Program-made: the position numbers and the translations under genes
Notes under the pieces: generated by a model
Databases searched by the model: none
Seen by the model: the letters and a program-made list of their open reading frames with translations, nothing else
What the model was told of the DNA's origin: nothing
Part shown: positions 18,184-27,189 of the stretch, in pieces
Layout: each line of letters starts with the position of its first letter
How positions within the stretch are numbered: the stretch's first letter is position 1
Source of the DNA: Oceanobacillus jeddahensis
GTDB taxonomy: Bacteria > Bacillota > Bacilli > Bacillales > Amphibacillaceae
Length of the DNA: 64,000 nt
Assembly (NCBI RefSeq): GCF_000750635.1
Contig: NZ_CCDM010000004.1
Span: 124,001-188,000 of the forward strand
Direction: 5' to 3'

Positions 18184-19770
18184 TTATTTGGGAATATAAA
18201 CCGTTATCATGGTACCTTGACGAGTTGAATCTATCTCCATATTTCCGTTTAATTTATTTACTGCTGCTTTAACGTTATACAGCCCAAACCCTCTCTTTTC
18301 ACCATTATAATCTTTGGTAGAATATCCTGGATGAAAAATCCTCTCCTTATCTTCTTCCTTCATTCCGGTACCATTATCCGTCACTTCAAAAATGATATCC
18401 TTTCCAATATCCATCGCTGAAAATCGCACGGAAGGCTGGGAAGTGGATATCACTGCCTCTAATGCATTGTCTATTAAATTACCAATGATAGTAATAATCT
18501 CTCCAGCTTTAATATGATCTGGTAATGGACTGATATAGCTGCCTTCTTCAATCACAAAATCAATTTTTTTCTCGGAAGCTCTGCCCATTTTTCCAATTAA
18601 AATAGCTTGTACATTTTTATCCTCTATTTGATTGAATATACTTCGATTATTTTTGTTCATATGGTCCATTTCTTTGTCTATCAATTCGATGACTTGATCA
18701 TAGTTTTCCAACTGCAGCATACCAGATATAAGATGCATTTTATTGGAATGTTCATGGGTCTGCGCACGTAAATCATCTGAGTACTTTTTTACCTCTGAAA
18801 GGGTATTCACCATTTCTGTGATTTCGGTTCTATCCCGGATAGTCGCAACCAGTCCAGTAAATTTTCCTTGCGTAAACATTGGCACCATATTAACAATCAA
18901 CGATTTATTATGAAGATAAACCTCCTGATTCAACTTCTCATTCTTGGTTTCATAGACCTGGTTATACTCTAGGCGAGGTAGCAGATCATGAATAGGTCTG
19001 TGCATATATGCATCCGTTACTTCCAAAAGGTCTCTTGCAGATTTGTTGATCAGAGTAATCTTGCAATGCTCGTCAGCAGCAATAACCCCTTCATTCAATG
19101 AAGACAGCAGCGTATCATGCCTGTTATATAATGCAGCGATCTCCCGCGGTTCATATCCAAACGTTTCCTTTCGAATATGCCGTGCCAATAAATAGCCCAA
19201 TATAATGCCAATAATAATAACTGCAACGGAAAGATAAAGAATATACTTTATTCTTTCAAATATCTGAGCATATAAATCCGCTTTCAAATAACCAACCGTT
19301 GTTACACCCAAGACACTCCCTGTATCTGATAAAATAGGAGCGATTCCAACAATAGACGAATCAATAAATTCATCAGAATCCATATTATAATACCCGCCAA
19401 AAACACGCGCCTTAAAACCATCATTAAACGGCTTGACCTCTCCAAGCTCGTCAGCATCCGGGTGAGTTAAAATACGCCCTTCCTTGTTCTGGATGATAAT
19501 AAAATCAGCTTCATTTTCTATACTGAACTGATCTGTCAAAAATTGTAGGGAATGATTATTATCTTCCTCTTCCAAAGCTTCTGTTACGGAAGGCAATAGA
19601 GACACTGTTTTGGCAGTTTGCATACTTAGTCTATGTCTTTCAGAAATAATTTGTTCCACCGTAGAATAGGCATAGAAAGCTGACAATATCAATATCAGAA
19701 CAATGATAACTCCTAATAATAAGCCGGTAATTTTAATTTGTAAGGAAACATTAAATAAACGATGAAGCAT
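18184..19770 (-). CDS. CitA/DcuS-family sensor histidine kinase
   Basis: About 528 aa. TM1 near 14-35, extracellular PDC/Cache sensor of about 140 residues, TM2 near 178-200, cytoplasmic PAS domain, then a Spo0B-like dimerisation helix with the phospho-histidine in AQTHEHSNKMH (about 340), and an ATPase domain (NLIDNALEA; DNGTGM; GFGLYNV). CitA-type kinases sense external carboxylates. AGGTG fits the ATG at 19770 better than the GTG at 19779. Partner of the adjacent response regulator. Confidence 0.92.
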   Translation of the reverse strand: MLHRLFNVSLQIKITGLLLGVIIVLILILSAFYAYSTVEQIISERHRLSMQTAKTVSLLPSVTEALEEEDNNHSLQFLTDQFSIENEADFIIIQNKEGRILTHPDADELGEVKPFNDGFKARVFGGYYNMDSDEFIDSSIVGIAPILSDTGSVLGVTTVGYLKADLYAQIFERIKYILYLSVAVIIIGIILGYLLARHIRKETFGYEPREIAALYNRHDTLLSSLNEGVIAADEHCKITLINKSARDLLEVTDAYMHRPIHDLLPRLEYNQVYETKNEKLNQEVYLHNKSLIVNMVPMFTQGKFTGLVATIRDRTEITEMVNTLSEVKKYSDDLRAQTHEHSNKMHLISGMLQLENYDQVIELIDKEMDHMNKNNRSIFNQIEDKNVQAILIGKMGRASEKKIDFVIEEGSYISPLPDHIKAGEIITIIGNLIDNALEAVISTSQPSVRFSAMDIGKDIIFEVTDNGTGMKEEDKERIFHPGYSTKDYNGEKRGFGLYNVKAAVNKLNGNMEIDSTRQGTMITVYIPK

Positions 19771-19869
19771 ATCTATCACCTAATTTTCTATAAATAAAAT
19801 CCGATTCTGCCATTTCAATGAATCTATTTCCTCCAAACTAACTCTATTATTTTCATTGCTTTATCCACT

Positions 19870-19921
19870 AAAAAAAGAGTCCTTTCCTTCAGACATTGCA
19901 TGCAATGAAACAACGAAAGGA
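19870..19921 (-). terminator. terminator-like structure in the leader of the sensor kinase operon
   Basis: On the minus strand TCCTTTC pairs with GAAAGGA around the perfect palindrome CATTGCATGCAATG (19894-19907), and a T7 tract follows (19870-19876). It lies about 90 bases before the kinase start. No minus-strand gene lies upstream within the window before the divergent ABC operon, so it may be a leader attenuator. A TTGATG-17-TAAAGT promoter-like pair lies upstream. Confidence 0.5.
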
Positions 19922-20075
19922 TTGGACAAGGAAGCTTTATCATTTACTTTACATAAATCACTTGGGAACATCAATGATCCGTAAAAGGAAATGATATGCG
20001 AATATCATACATAGAATTCACATTTATTGCAATAATTGACATACTAGCCACAAGCGACTTCTTCCAAAAAGATTC

Positions 20076-20120
20076 TTGTCATCTTACTCTTATTCTGATA
20101 ATATAATGAGTGATTACTCA
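20076..20120 (+). promoter_or_regulatory. promoter and palindromic operator of the ABC-2 exporter
   Basis: TATAAT at 20102-20107 is a consensus -10; TTGTCA at 20076-20081 is a poorly spaced -35 (20 bases). TGAGT-GATT-ACTCA (20107-20120) is a perfect inverted repeat touching the -10, the shape of a TetR-family operator. No TetR gene adjoins. The TetR-type gene at 35165 has different boxes. Confidence 0.5.
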
Positions 20121-20146
20121 CTTCATAAAGAAAGGTGTTTTGTTTT

Positions 20147-20869
20147 ATGATGCAATTATCCAATATGTCCAAGAGCTTTGGAAAACAAACAATCCTGCAA
20201 AATGTATCCCTAGATATTAGCACCAATCAAATCACCGGATTGATTGGTCCATCGGGTACAGGTAAAACCACGTTGATTAAATGCTTGATGGGAATGGAAA
20301 AATACGATACCGGTTCTATCCGAATCGATGATACAACGGTTCCCAACCGTAAACTCTTAAATAAAATCGGCTATATGGCGCAAAGCGATTCGCTATACCA
20401 TGATTTAACCGGTCTGGAAAACATTCAATTTTTTGCTCATATGTACGGAAAGAAAATTTCCAATAAAGCAGTCCAATCTACGCTAAATCTCGTCCAGCTT
20501 GAACAGGATAAAAAGAAATTGGTGGCGTACTATTCCGGTGGGATGAAACGCCGCTTATCGCTTGCGATTGCTTTGATCAACCAGCCAAAGTATTTGATTT
20601 TAGATGAGCCGACGGTCGGGATTGATCCAGTGCTCAAATTAAGTATCTGGGATCAGCTGCATGATTTAAAAAAGGACAGCACGCTGTTAATTACAACCCA
20701 CATTATGGATGAAGCTATGAAATGTGACCAGCTGCTATTAATGAAAAATAAAGGAATTGCAGCAAGCGGTACTCCACAGGAAATATTGGAGAACTTTGGC
20801 GTAAGCGATATTGATCAAGTCTTTTTAAAATTGGAGGAAATCGAAAATGCGAATGCTTCAGCTGATTAA
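20147..20869 (+). CDS. ABC transporter ATPase (ABC-2 exporter, drug-resistance type)
   Basis: About 240 aa. Walker A GPSGTGKTT near 33-41, Q-loop AQSD, signature YSGGMKRR, Walker B YLILDEP and switch His TTHIMDE. Couples ATP hydrolysis to the permease encoded next; the genes overlap by 23 bases, so they are co-translated. SD AAAGAAAGG; ATG 20147 preferred over the in-frame GTG at 20135. Substrate unknown. Confidence 0.9.
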   Translation: MMQLSNMSKSFGKQTILQNVSLDISTNQITGLIGPSGTGKTTLIKCLMGMEKYDTGSIRIDDTTVPNRKLLNKIGYMAQSDSLYHDLTGLENIQFFAHMYGKKISNKAVQSTLNLVQLEQDKKKLVAYYSGGMKRRLSLAIALINQPKYLILDEPTVGIDPVLKLSIWDQLHDLKKDSTLLITTHIMDEAMKCDQLLLMKNKGIAASGTPQEILENFGVSDIDQVFLKLEEIENANASAD

Positions 20870-22028
20870 ACGGATTTGTAAACAGGTCCTTCGTGATAAA
20901 CGTACGCTTGCATTATTATTTCTGGCTCCTATTTTTGTCATTACGCTGCTGAATTATATTTTTCCAGATCCGGATGACGAGATAACCATCGCTACAGCTA
21001 ATGTCAGCGATGAGGTAATTGATATTTTAGAAGACAATGATATCATCGTAAAACAAGAAAACGAGATGGATATACAGTCTTATCTGGAAGAAGGAAATGC
21101 CAGCGGTGTTCTGGAGGAAACAGATGGAGAATGGAAGCTGACCATTCTGAATGATAATCCGATGGATGAGGGCCCTGCTATTCAGGGAAGCTCACAGGCT
21201 GTGATGGAAACAAATTTAAATGATCTTTCGGATAATATCGATGAGATGATAAGTAATATGGAGGATATGTCAGCAGGTGTAGAAGAAATGATGGAGCAGC
21301 TTCCTCCTGAAATTGCTCAAAACATGGATATAGATATGAATATGGATATCGATACAGAAATAGATTCTGAAATCGACATGGATGAAGACCCGATTACTGT
21401 AGAATATATTTATGGCAATGAAAGCAATACGTTTTTTGAAATTTTAAATCCCATTTTAGTCAGCTTCTTCGTTTTCTTTTTTGTCTTTTTGATTGCTGGC
21501 ATGTCGATGTTAAAGGAAAGAAGCAGCGGTACGTTGGAGAAATTATTATCCACGCCAATCAGAAAATCTGAGATCGTATTTGGTTATTTATTCGGCTATG
21601 GGATTTTTGCTATTCTGCAAACAGCGATTATTATCCTTTATTCTGTATATATTTTAGATATGGAAATTGCCGGTTCCATCACCAATATGTTTATGATTAA
21701 TATTTTGTTAAGCTTCGTTGCCCTTGGACTTGGTCTTCTGTTATCTACATTTGTCAGCAGTGAATTCCAAATGATTCAATTCATTCCGCTCGTCATCATT
21801 CCACAGATTTTCTTCTCTGGAATGCTGAATGTAGACACTATGGAAACATGGCTGCAATGGATTGCACCGATTATGCCTTTATACTATGCGGGAAATGCAA
21901 TGATCGATGTTGTTTTAAAAGGATTTACATTTGGAGAGATCATGGTTCCCCTGTCTATTTTGTTTTTATTTATTATTGTTTTTGTGATGTTGAATATTCT
22001 GGGAATGAGGCGGTATCGGAAGGTGTAA
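20847..22028 (+). CDS. ABC-2 type permease with an acidic, repetitive external domain
   Basis: 393 aa. TM1 near 18-36, then a long external domain (about 40-195), then five helices with the ABC-2 segment LKERSSGTLEKLLSTPIRKSEI and FIPLVIIPQIFFSGML, as in YhgE/DrrB-like exporters. The external domain ends in a tandem Met/Asp stretch (MDIDMNMDID, TEIDSEIDMD) that looks like repeat expansion. Start ATG 20847 lies inside the ATPase gene. A terminator follows. Probably exports a drug or amphiphile. Confidence 0.88.
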   Translation: MRMLQLIKRICKQVLRDKRTLALLFLAPIFVITLLNYIFPDPDDEITIATANVSDEVIDILEDNDIIVKQENEMDIQSYLEEGNASGVLEETDGEWKLTILNDNPMDEGPAIQGSSQAVMETNLNDLSDNIDEMISNMEDMSAGVEEMMEQLPPEIAQNMDIDMNMDIDTEIDSEIDMDEDPITVEYIYGNESNTFFEILNPILVSFFVFFFVFLIAGMSMLKERSSGTLEKLLSTPIRKSEIVFGYLFGYGIFAILQTAIIILYSVYILDMEIAGSITNMFMINILLSFVALGLGLLLSTFVSSEFQMIQFIPLVIIPQIFFSGMLNVDTMETWLQWIAPIMPLYYAGNAMIDVVLKGFTFGEIMVPLSILFLFIIVFVMLNILGMRRYRKV

Positions 22029-22090
22029 GAACTTAGTGTGATTACTGCATAATAAAAAGAATAAGGATTTGTTATAACTATTAACAATCG

Positions 22091-22125
22091 AAAACTCTTT
22101 CTCCGCTTTCAGGGGAAAGAGTTTT
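22091..22125 (+). terminator. terminator of the ABC-2 exporter operon
   Basis: AAAACTCTTTC and GAAAGAGTTTT pair around a 13-base loop, followed by CTTTATT. Confidence 0.85.
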
Positions 22126-22214
22126 CTTTATTCGTTTAGCCTAAAAGAACCCACTTATTATCCCTGTTACAAATAAAACTTTTAACATTTTTAATTTTAA
22201 TAATTAATGCGTGA

Positions 22215-22547
22215 TTATCCTTTTAATATAAAATTTATCCAGGCTTGAATCATTTCCAGACTATCTTTATTAAACAGATAAAAATTACGTTTCCCTTCCT
22301 TGACTAAGTAAATAACATGAGTATTCTTCATTTCCTTGAGATGATAAGACAATTTGGTATTAGAAATATGGACTCCTTCTTCCTGCAAAATCGTCAAGAT
22401 ATCCATTGGACAAAAGCCACCTTCTGCTTCAGATGAATCCGGAAAAAACTCCCTCCTTTCTTGATCAAATCGCAACATCTCAATAATTCGAATTCTAATT
22501 GGATCCTGAAGTACCTTAAAAATATCTGTAACATGAGTATTTTTCAT
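22215..22547 (-). CDS. ArsR-type winged-helix repressor
   Basis: 110 aa. Winged helix with DIFKVLQDPIRIRIIEMLR at the start, recognition region HISNTKLSYHLKEMKN and wing VIYLVKEGKRNFYLF, as in ArsR/HTH_20 proteins. No CxC-type metal site; one cysteine (FCPMD). Divergent from an MFS exporter with two matching operators between them, so it likely represses itself and the exporter. The ATG at 22547 lies where transcription should start from the -10 at 22554-22559, so the message may be leaderless. An upstream in-frame ATG (22577) lies in the operator. Confidence 0.85.
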   Translation of the reverse strand: MKNTHVTDIFKVLQDPIRIRIIEMLRFDQERREFFPDSSEAEGGFCPMDILTILQEEGVHISNTKLSYHLKEMKNTHVIYLVKEGKRNFYLFNKDSLEMIQAWINFILKG

Positions 22548-22553
22548 AATTTT

Positions 22554-22622
22554 ATTATAACATTTCCTTCTTGACATTTCAATTTTTTTTGAAATAATAG
22601 TTACAGTTCAAAAAAAATTGAA
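22554..22622. promoter_or_regulatory. divergent promoters with paired operators (ArsR-type / MFS)
   Basis: TTCAATTTTTTTTGAA (22578-22593) and its exact reverse complement TTCAAAAAAAATTGAA (22607-22622) are two operators. Plus strand: TTGACA (22571-22576) with AATAAT/TAATAG 16-18 bases on; operator 1 fills the spacer. Minus strand: TTGAAA (22577-22582) and TATAAT (22554-22559), 17-base spacer; operator 1 covers the -35. Confidence 0.8.
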
Positions 22623-22636
22623 ATAAGGTGGTTTTT

Positions 22637-24004
22637 ATGAGATACACACGTCGAGAAACAATAAGCTTAATCAGTATTTGCATCGGATCTTTCTTGATTA
22701 TTCTAGATACAAATATCGTAAATATAATTATTCCACCCTTGAGAGAACAATTATATTTAAGCAATTTACAAACCTCTTGGGTCATAAATAGCTATGTATT
22801 GGTATTTGCTTCGTTCATCCTATTTTTTTCCAGATTCAGTAAACGAATAGGTGCAAGAAATGCCTTTATCACGGGGATTTCAATCTTTATGGTTGGTTCG
22901 CTATTCTGTGGTTTCTCTAACACTTATGAACAATTGGTGATCTCTAGGATTATTCAAGGGGTTGGTGCAGCTATGTTTGCACCTATTGCAACAAAGCTCT
23001 TATCATCGACGGTAACAGAGCCAAAAAAAAGAGCGACTGCCTTTGGTATATGGTCAGGAACATCAGGTATCGCATTTGCCTTTTCGCCGATGGTCGGTGG
23101 TTTTTTAAATGAATTGTGGGGTTGGCAAAGTATCTTTCTTATCAATATCCCTTTTTCTTTGATTGTCATTTGGACCGGACTTGCTGCAATCAAGGATACA
23201 GAAAAAGAAAATATTTCAATGTTTTTCAAGGAACAGATGTTGGTCGCATTGTTTATCTTAATTTTCGTATTCATGATACAGGAATACAAAGTAATCTATC
23301 AGTCACCGCTGTTATTTACTTTAGGAGGAATTGCTTTAATAATTTTGGGATATACATATAGTATCAAGTTTAGAAATAATCAGACACAAGTAATAGAGCG
23401 GCAACTATTCACAAAACAGAATGTTGCCAGCTTAATAAATGGATTTACTTATAATTTTTCAATCTATGGAGTGATGTATTTCCTTTCTATTCATTTTCAG
23501 GAACATTTATTTTTGTCTACGCTTGAGACGGGTGTGAAATTTTTGCCCTTAACGGTTTCCGGTATGCTAATATCTTCATTTTTGTCACCTGTTCTGGTCA
23601 ATAAATTAGGACAAAAATGGACTCAACAGCTATGCTTATTAGCTATTATTGCAGGCAGTATATTTTTGTTTGCCTACTTCACAATAGCAACATGCTCTGT
23701 TTTTATTTTAGTTAGTTTTATTCTTTTCGGCTTTTCTGGAGCTATAGCTCCCGTATTAATGAATGCAGCTTTTTTATCAACGGGAGAAAAATATCATAAT
23801 GAAATTTCTTCATTAGTAAACCTTGCACGTCAAATTGGCAGTATTTTTGGTGTAGTAAGTGTTTCAATTATATTGGATATGCTGGCAAATACAACGACCA
23901 TTCTTTACTTTCTAGTAGTGATTATATTTATCTCATTCTTTGCTTTTCTATACTTAGCATTTGCATACAAACTGAACAATCAAAAATCCAGAACGTATGA
24001 ATAA
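22637..24004 (+). CDS. MFS exporter, DHA2-like
   Basis: 455 aa, about 14 helices. ILDTNIVNIIIPPLREQL (motif D1), FSRFSKRIGARNAF (motif A variant), ISRIIQGVGAAMFAPI (motif B) and GIAFAFSPMVGGFL (motif C) mark a drug:H+ antiporter. AAGGTGG precedes the ATG at 22637. Divergent from and probably repressed by the ArsR-type protein; such pairs are usually induced by the exported compound. Its AT-rich codon use differs from the GC-richer neighbours upstream, which may mean transfer. Confidence 0.88.
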   Translation: MRYTRRETISLISICIGSFLIILDTNIVNIIIPPLREQLYLSNLQTSWVINSYVLVFASFILFFSRFSKRIGARNAFITGISIFMVGSLFCGFSNTYEQLVISRIIQGVGAAMFAPIATKLLSSTVTEPKKRATAFGIWSGTSGIAFAFSPMVGGFLNELWGWQSIFLINIPFSLIVIWTGLAAIKDTEKENISMFFKEQMLVALFILIFVFMIQEYKVIYQSPLLFTLGGIALIILGYTYSIKFRNNQTQVIERQLFTKQNVASLINGFTYNFSIYGVMYFLSIHFQEHLFLSTLETGVKFLPLTVSGMLISSFLSPVLVNKLGQKWTQQLCLLAIIAGSIFLFAYFTIATCSVFILVSFILFGFSGAIAPVLMNAAFLSTGEKYHNEISSLVNLARQIGSIFGVVSVSIILDMLANTTTILYFLVVIIFISFFAFLYLAFAYKLNNQKSRTYE

Positions 24005-24081
24005 AGCCGCTGCCTGGAAATATAAGCTTTCAAGATATGCAGTTTTTTTCAAATAGATGCCCTTTTTATTTTGATAAAAGA

Positions 24082-24123
24082 AGGGCTGTTCCATAATCAA
24101 TTACCTGATTGTGTAACAGCCCT
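24082..24123 (+). terminator. hairpin after the MFS gene
   Basis: AGGGCTGTT (24082-24090) and AACAGCCCT (24115-24123) pair, with a partly paired inner TAATCA/TGATTG. It is 78 bases beyond the stop, without a strong T-run. Confidence 0.6.
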
Positions 24124-24209
24124 CAATTCAAGCTAAATTGTATGAATACAATTCTATTCTTACTCAAAATATAGCCCATTAATTACTTTAATGAGTAGAA
24201 TATTTTCTT

Positions 24210-24376
24210 AAAAATTGATTACAACCACTCTAAAAGTAATTAAAAATAATAAGACCATATGAATCCATAATAGCTTGAATCAGTTTTTTCTTTTCAATCA
24301 TTAGCTCACGATAAACAGAGCCAAAGAACTTTAAAATCAACCAACTACAACTTAGCTGAATTATGGAAGAAAGCAG
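24210..24376 (-). pseudogene. decayed paralogue of the small membrane protein gene at 31958
   Basis: On the same relative strand, ATTGATTACAACCAC, GAATCCATAA, and CACGATAAACAGAGCCAAAG followed by AACTT recur in the same order and spacing as at about 31990-32165. The reading frame is lost to several small insertions and deletions. This is a clear remnant of a duplication, 7.8 kb from its intact sister. The rest of 24124-24573 holds nothing I can name. Confidence 0.7.
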
Positions 24377-24573
24377 TCAGCGAATAACCACTTGATTGAC
24401 TGTAGTGGATATAATAAATTCATTTTCAAATATAACTGTGCTTTTCGTAAATCTCCTATGGGAATGCGTTTATTCTATTAATCCTTCTTTTTTACTAGTT
24501 CCATTTCTTGTTGTACATAAAAACCACGTATAGTATATTGTTGGAAATTACATTATAAACAAGGTGGTAATTT

Positions 24574-24867
24574 ATGAGAACGTATCTGATATTCGCACAT
24601 GTACTTAATATATTCTTGTTATTTCCAGTCGGTTTTTTAGGACTTCTTTTGTTTATGAATATCAGTGAACCTGGTAACATCCCTCCTGTTAGTCCAATAG
24701 ATATAGGAATTGTAATTACTATGCTAGTCATGTGGACTGTGAGCTATTGGTATCAAATCTGGAAAAAAGAATGGGGTCCATTATTAGTTGCCAACTTAAT
24801 TTTCCTTGTTGCTCTCTTTGTCTTGATTGTTATGATTATGCCATTTCTTTTTGATATCTTTTATTAA
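24574..24867 (+). CDS. small membrane protein, unknown
   Basis: 97 aa with three predicted helices (about 4-28, 45-63, 72-95) and a short outside loop SEPGNIPPVSPI. SD AAGGTGG is 7 bases before the ATG. I do not recognise a family. The size and three-helix plan resemble the protein at 33893, without convincing sequence identity. The 236 bases after it contain no recognisable gene. Confidence 0.6.
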   Translation: MRTYLIFAHVLNIFLLFPVGFLGLLLFMNISEPGNIPPVSPIDIGIVITMLVMWTVSYWYQIWKKEWGPLLVANLIFLVALFVLIVMIMPFLFDIFY

Positions 24868-25103
24868 ATGAACCGTAACCGCTGTCAACTTGATTGAGAT
24901 GATTATATGATTGCTATCATACAACGGACCGTAATGCTCATAGTGTTGGCTTCAAAGATGTAGCAAAACTCGATTCGGTCTGAATTCGATTAGTTGAGTC
25001 ATATATAACTTCGATTCATTGTTCTTCTTGAACTTGCGAACGCAGCTTTTGCAAATATGGTCCCCAAACCACCTAGAAGGGATTCAACTACAAAAAGCTC
25101 GGA

Positions 25104-25379
25104 TTAACTTCCAGGCTTTTCTTTGTTTTTAGATTTGTTAATAATAGTCAGGATAAAAAGATTTATCACGGAAGCTGTAAAAGCATTAAAACTCATGTAT
25201 GCAAGCCCCAAGCCTCCCCAGTTGCTAACGAAAAAGCTTACGATAAATACTATAATACTAAGTAAACTCGTAATCAGAGGCAAGATGATTCTTTTTTCTT
25301 TAAACAGCATACTTAAAAGAAATATAACAACACCAATACCGAGAATATATAACACAGTCTCTATGACTCCTTCAGCCAT
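25104..25379 (-). CDS. small membrane protein, possibly YesK-like
   Basis: 91 aa, three helices (about 5-24, 32-52, 58-82) with a conserved-looking loop FFVSNWGGLGLAYMS. The layout resembles the YesK family of Bacillaceae membrane proteins of unknown role, but I am unsure. GGAGGAG lies 11 bases before the ATG. It sits downstream of the two-component system and may be separately expressed. Confidence 0.5.
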   Translation of the reverse strand: MAEGVIETVLYILGIGVVIFLLSMLFKEKRIILPLITSLLSIIVFIVSFFVSNWGGLGLAYMSFNAFTASVINLFILTIINKSKNKEKPGS

Positions 25380-25514
25380 TGAATAACCAGCTCCTCCATT
25401 ATCATGATATTCACTTTAAAAGACACTTTCATTATGGACTATTGTATTAAAAATTTACGATTTATGACAGAAAAAACCAATAAATAATAATACCCCACTA
25501 TAATCACGAAAAAA

Positions 25515-26450
25515 TCACTCACATAACGGCAACGAAAATGAAAAGATTGTTTCTTTATAGGGAATACTACGAACTTGAATAGCTCCATTATTTTTTTCAA
25601 TTAACTTTTTAGTAATTGTTAGCCCTAGTCCATTCCCATGACCTAAGTGTTGCCGTGACTTGTCTCCAGTGTATAACCGGGTAAAAATATTAGCTATATC
25701 CTTTTCAGCAATCCCCTTGCCATTATCCCAAATATGAACGCTCACGGATTCTTTCACTTCCAGATGGATTCCTAACATATTACCATCCTTCCCATGAATG
25801 AAGCCATTACTAATTAAATTTACTAGAATATTTTCCATACTTTTCGGGTCTGCCCATACATATACCGGATTATCTGGCAGTTTCATATCCAGTTCCATTT
25901 GTTGTGTTTTCAGATCATGATAATAATCAACAATCGTTTCTTTTATCATGCGATTTATATCCACTTTTTGAAAATTCATTTGATAGTCCCCTGAATCTAA
26001 TTGAGCAATTTCAAAAAATACATTTAATAAATCAGAGAGTTTATTTCCTTTTTGATAAGCTATTCGCATGAATTCTTCTTTTTCTTCAGGGGTAAGCGTT
26101 TGGTCATTATTCACCATTTCCATATATCCCAATAACGACGTTAAAGGAGTCTTTAAATCATGGGAGATATTTGCAATCATCTTTTTTCTTTCCTTTTCCA
26201 AGTAAACATTATGACTCCTATTGGTTTGAAACTGCTGGAGAAGTTCATTAATTTTCTTAACAAAATTCTGAATGAATGGAGAATTTGTATGCAGGCGCAC
26301 TCTTTGATTATAGTCTCCGGATTTTACATCATTTAGTGTATATATTACTTTTTTTATCGAATGGACCAAATGAAAATAGAGAAATAACGCAAACAAAAGG
26401 AAAAAAATCGCACATACAAAGATTATCCAAAATATCCAGTTTGGCATCAT
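25515..26450 (-). CDS. sensor histidine kinase of a LanFEG-type transporter locus (YcbM-like)
   Basis: 311 aa. A single N-terminal helix (5-28) with almost no external part, HAMP-like linker, H-box NISHDLKTPLTSLLGY (H97), N-box NLISNGFIHG, G1 DNGKGI, and GNGLGLTITKKL. Kinases with so little outside the membrane usually sense through a partner transporter. It overlaps the response regulator by four bases (ATGA). Length equals that of B. subtilis YcbM as I recall it. Confidence 0.88.
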   Translation of the reverse strand: MMPNWIFWIIFVCAIFFLLFALFLYFHLVHSIKKVIYTLNDVKSGDYNQRVRLHTNSPFIQNFVKKINELLQQFQTNRSHNVYLEKERKKMIANISHDLKTPLTSLLGYMEMVNNDQTLTPEEKEEFMRIAYQKGNKLSDLLNVFFEIAQLDSGDYQMNFQKVDINRMIKETIVDYYHDLKTQQMELDMKLPDNPVYVWADPKSMENILVNLISNGFIHGKDGNMLGIHLEVKESVSVHIWDNGKGIAEKDIANIFTRLYTGDKSRQHLGHGNGLGLTITKKLIEKNNGAIQVRSIPYKETIFSFSLPLCE

Positions 26451-27151
26451 TTATCCCCTTCTCCCAGTTTATAACCAATCCCCCAGATGGTTTGAATCAG
26501 CTGCGGGGATGATGGATCCGTTTCAACCTTTTCCCGCAGCATCCGAATATGCACCATAATTTTATTTTCATCCGATTTTAAATAGGGTTCTCCCCATATT
26601 GTTTCATACAAATACTCTTTGGTAAAAACCCTATTTGGATGAGACATTAATAATTTTAGGATTTGAAATTCCTTTTCCCGTAACTGTTTTATCTCCCCAT
26701 GAATATGAAGTTCATAAGCATTCAAATCTAAATGAATACCTGCATGATAAAGGTTTTCAGTGATAGAATCCGTTTGTTGATTATATTTTTGAAAACGGCG
26801 TAGCTGCGCTTTCACACGAGCAAGAAATTCATTCATATTAAACGGTTTAGTAATGTAGTCATCTGCTCCCAAACCTAACCCTCTCACTTTATCTTGTGAT
26901 GTATTTTTAGCAGATATAATGATTACAGGTGTATACTTATTCAAACGTATTTTTTTAATCAAATCAAAACCTGAAATATTTGGCAACATAATATCAACAA
27001 TAACAAGATCATACGAGACGGAATCAAGATAGAGTGAAGCCTCTTCCCCATCATAAGAACGATGAACTTCAAAGGAAGATTTTTGTAAATATCTAGTAAG
27101 AAGCTGGTTGGTATCAAAGTCGTCTTCGATTAATAATATTTTAGCTGTCAC
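26447..27151 (-). CDS. OmpR/PhoB-family response regulator (YcbL-like)
   Basis: 234 aa. Receiver with E9, D10, D11, phospho-acceptor D53 (IVDIMLPN) and K in YITKPFNM; winged-helix output domain with LREKEFQILKLLMSHPNRVFT and the KSDENKIMVHIRMLREK recognition helix. GTG start with AGAGGG upstream. It follows the ABC permeases, so it presumably controls the LanFEG-like transporter genes. Confidence 0.92.
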   Translation of the reverse strand: MTAKILLIEDDFDTNQLLTRYLQKSSFEVHRSYDGEEASLYLDSVSYDLVIVDIMLPNISGFDLIKKIRLNKYTPVIIISAKNTSQDKVRGLGLGADDYITKPFNMNEFLARVKAQLRRFQKYNQQTDSITENLYHAGIHLDLNAYELHIHGEIKQLREKEFQILKLLMSHPNRVFTKEYLYETIWGEPYLKSDENKIMVHIRMLREKVETDPSSPQLIQTIWGIGYKLGEGDK

Positions 27152-27189
27152 TTGAATATCCCTCTCTTACTAATAGAAATAAAGGTCTC

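Noticed and set aside
24868..25103. possible gene fragments on both strands (for example VVESLLGGLGTIFAKAAF on the minus strand)
   Set aside because: No start, ribosome site or recognisable motif; both strands read equally well.
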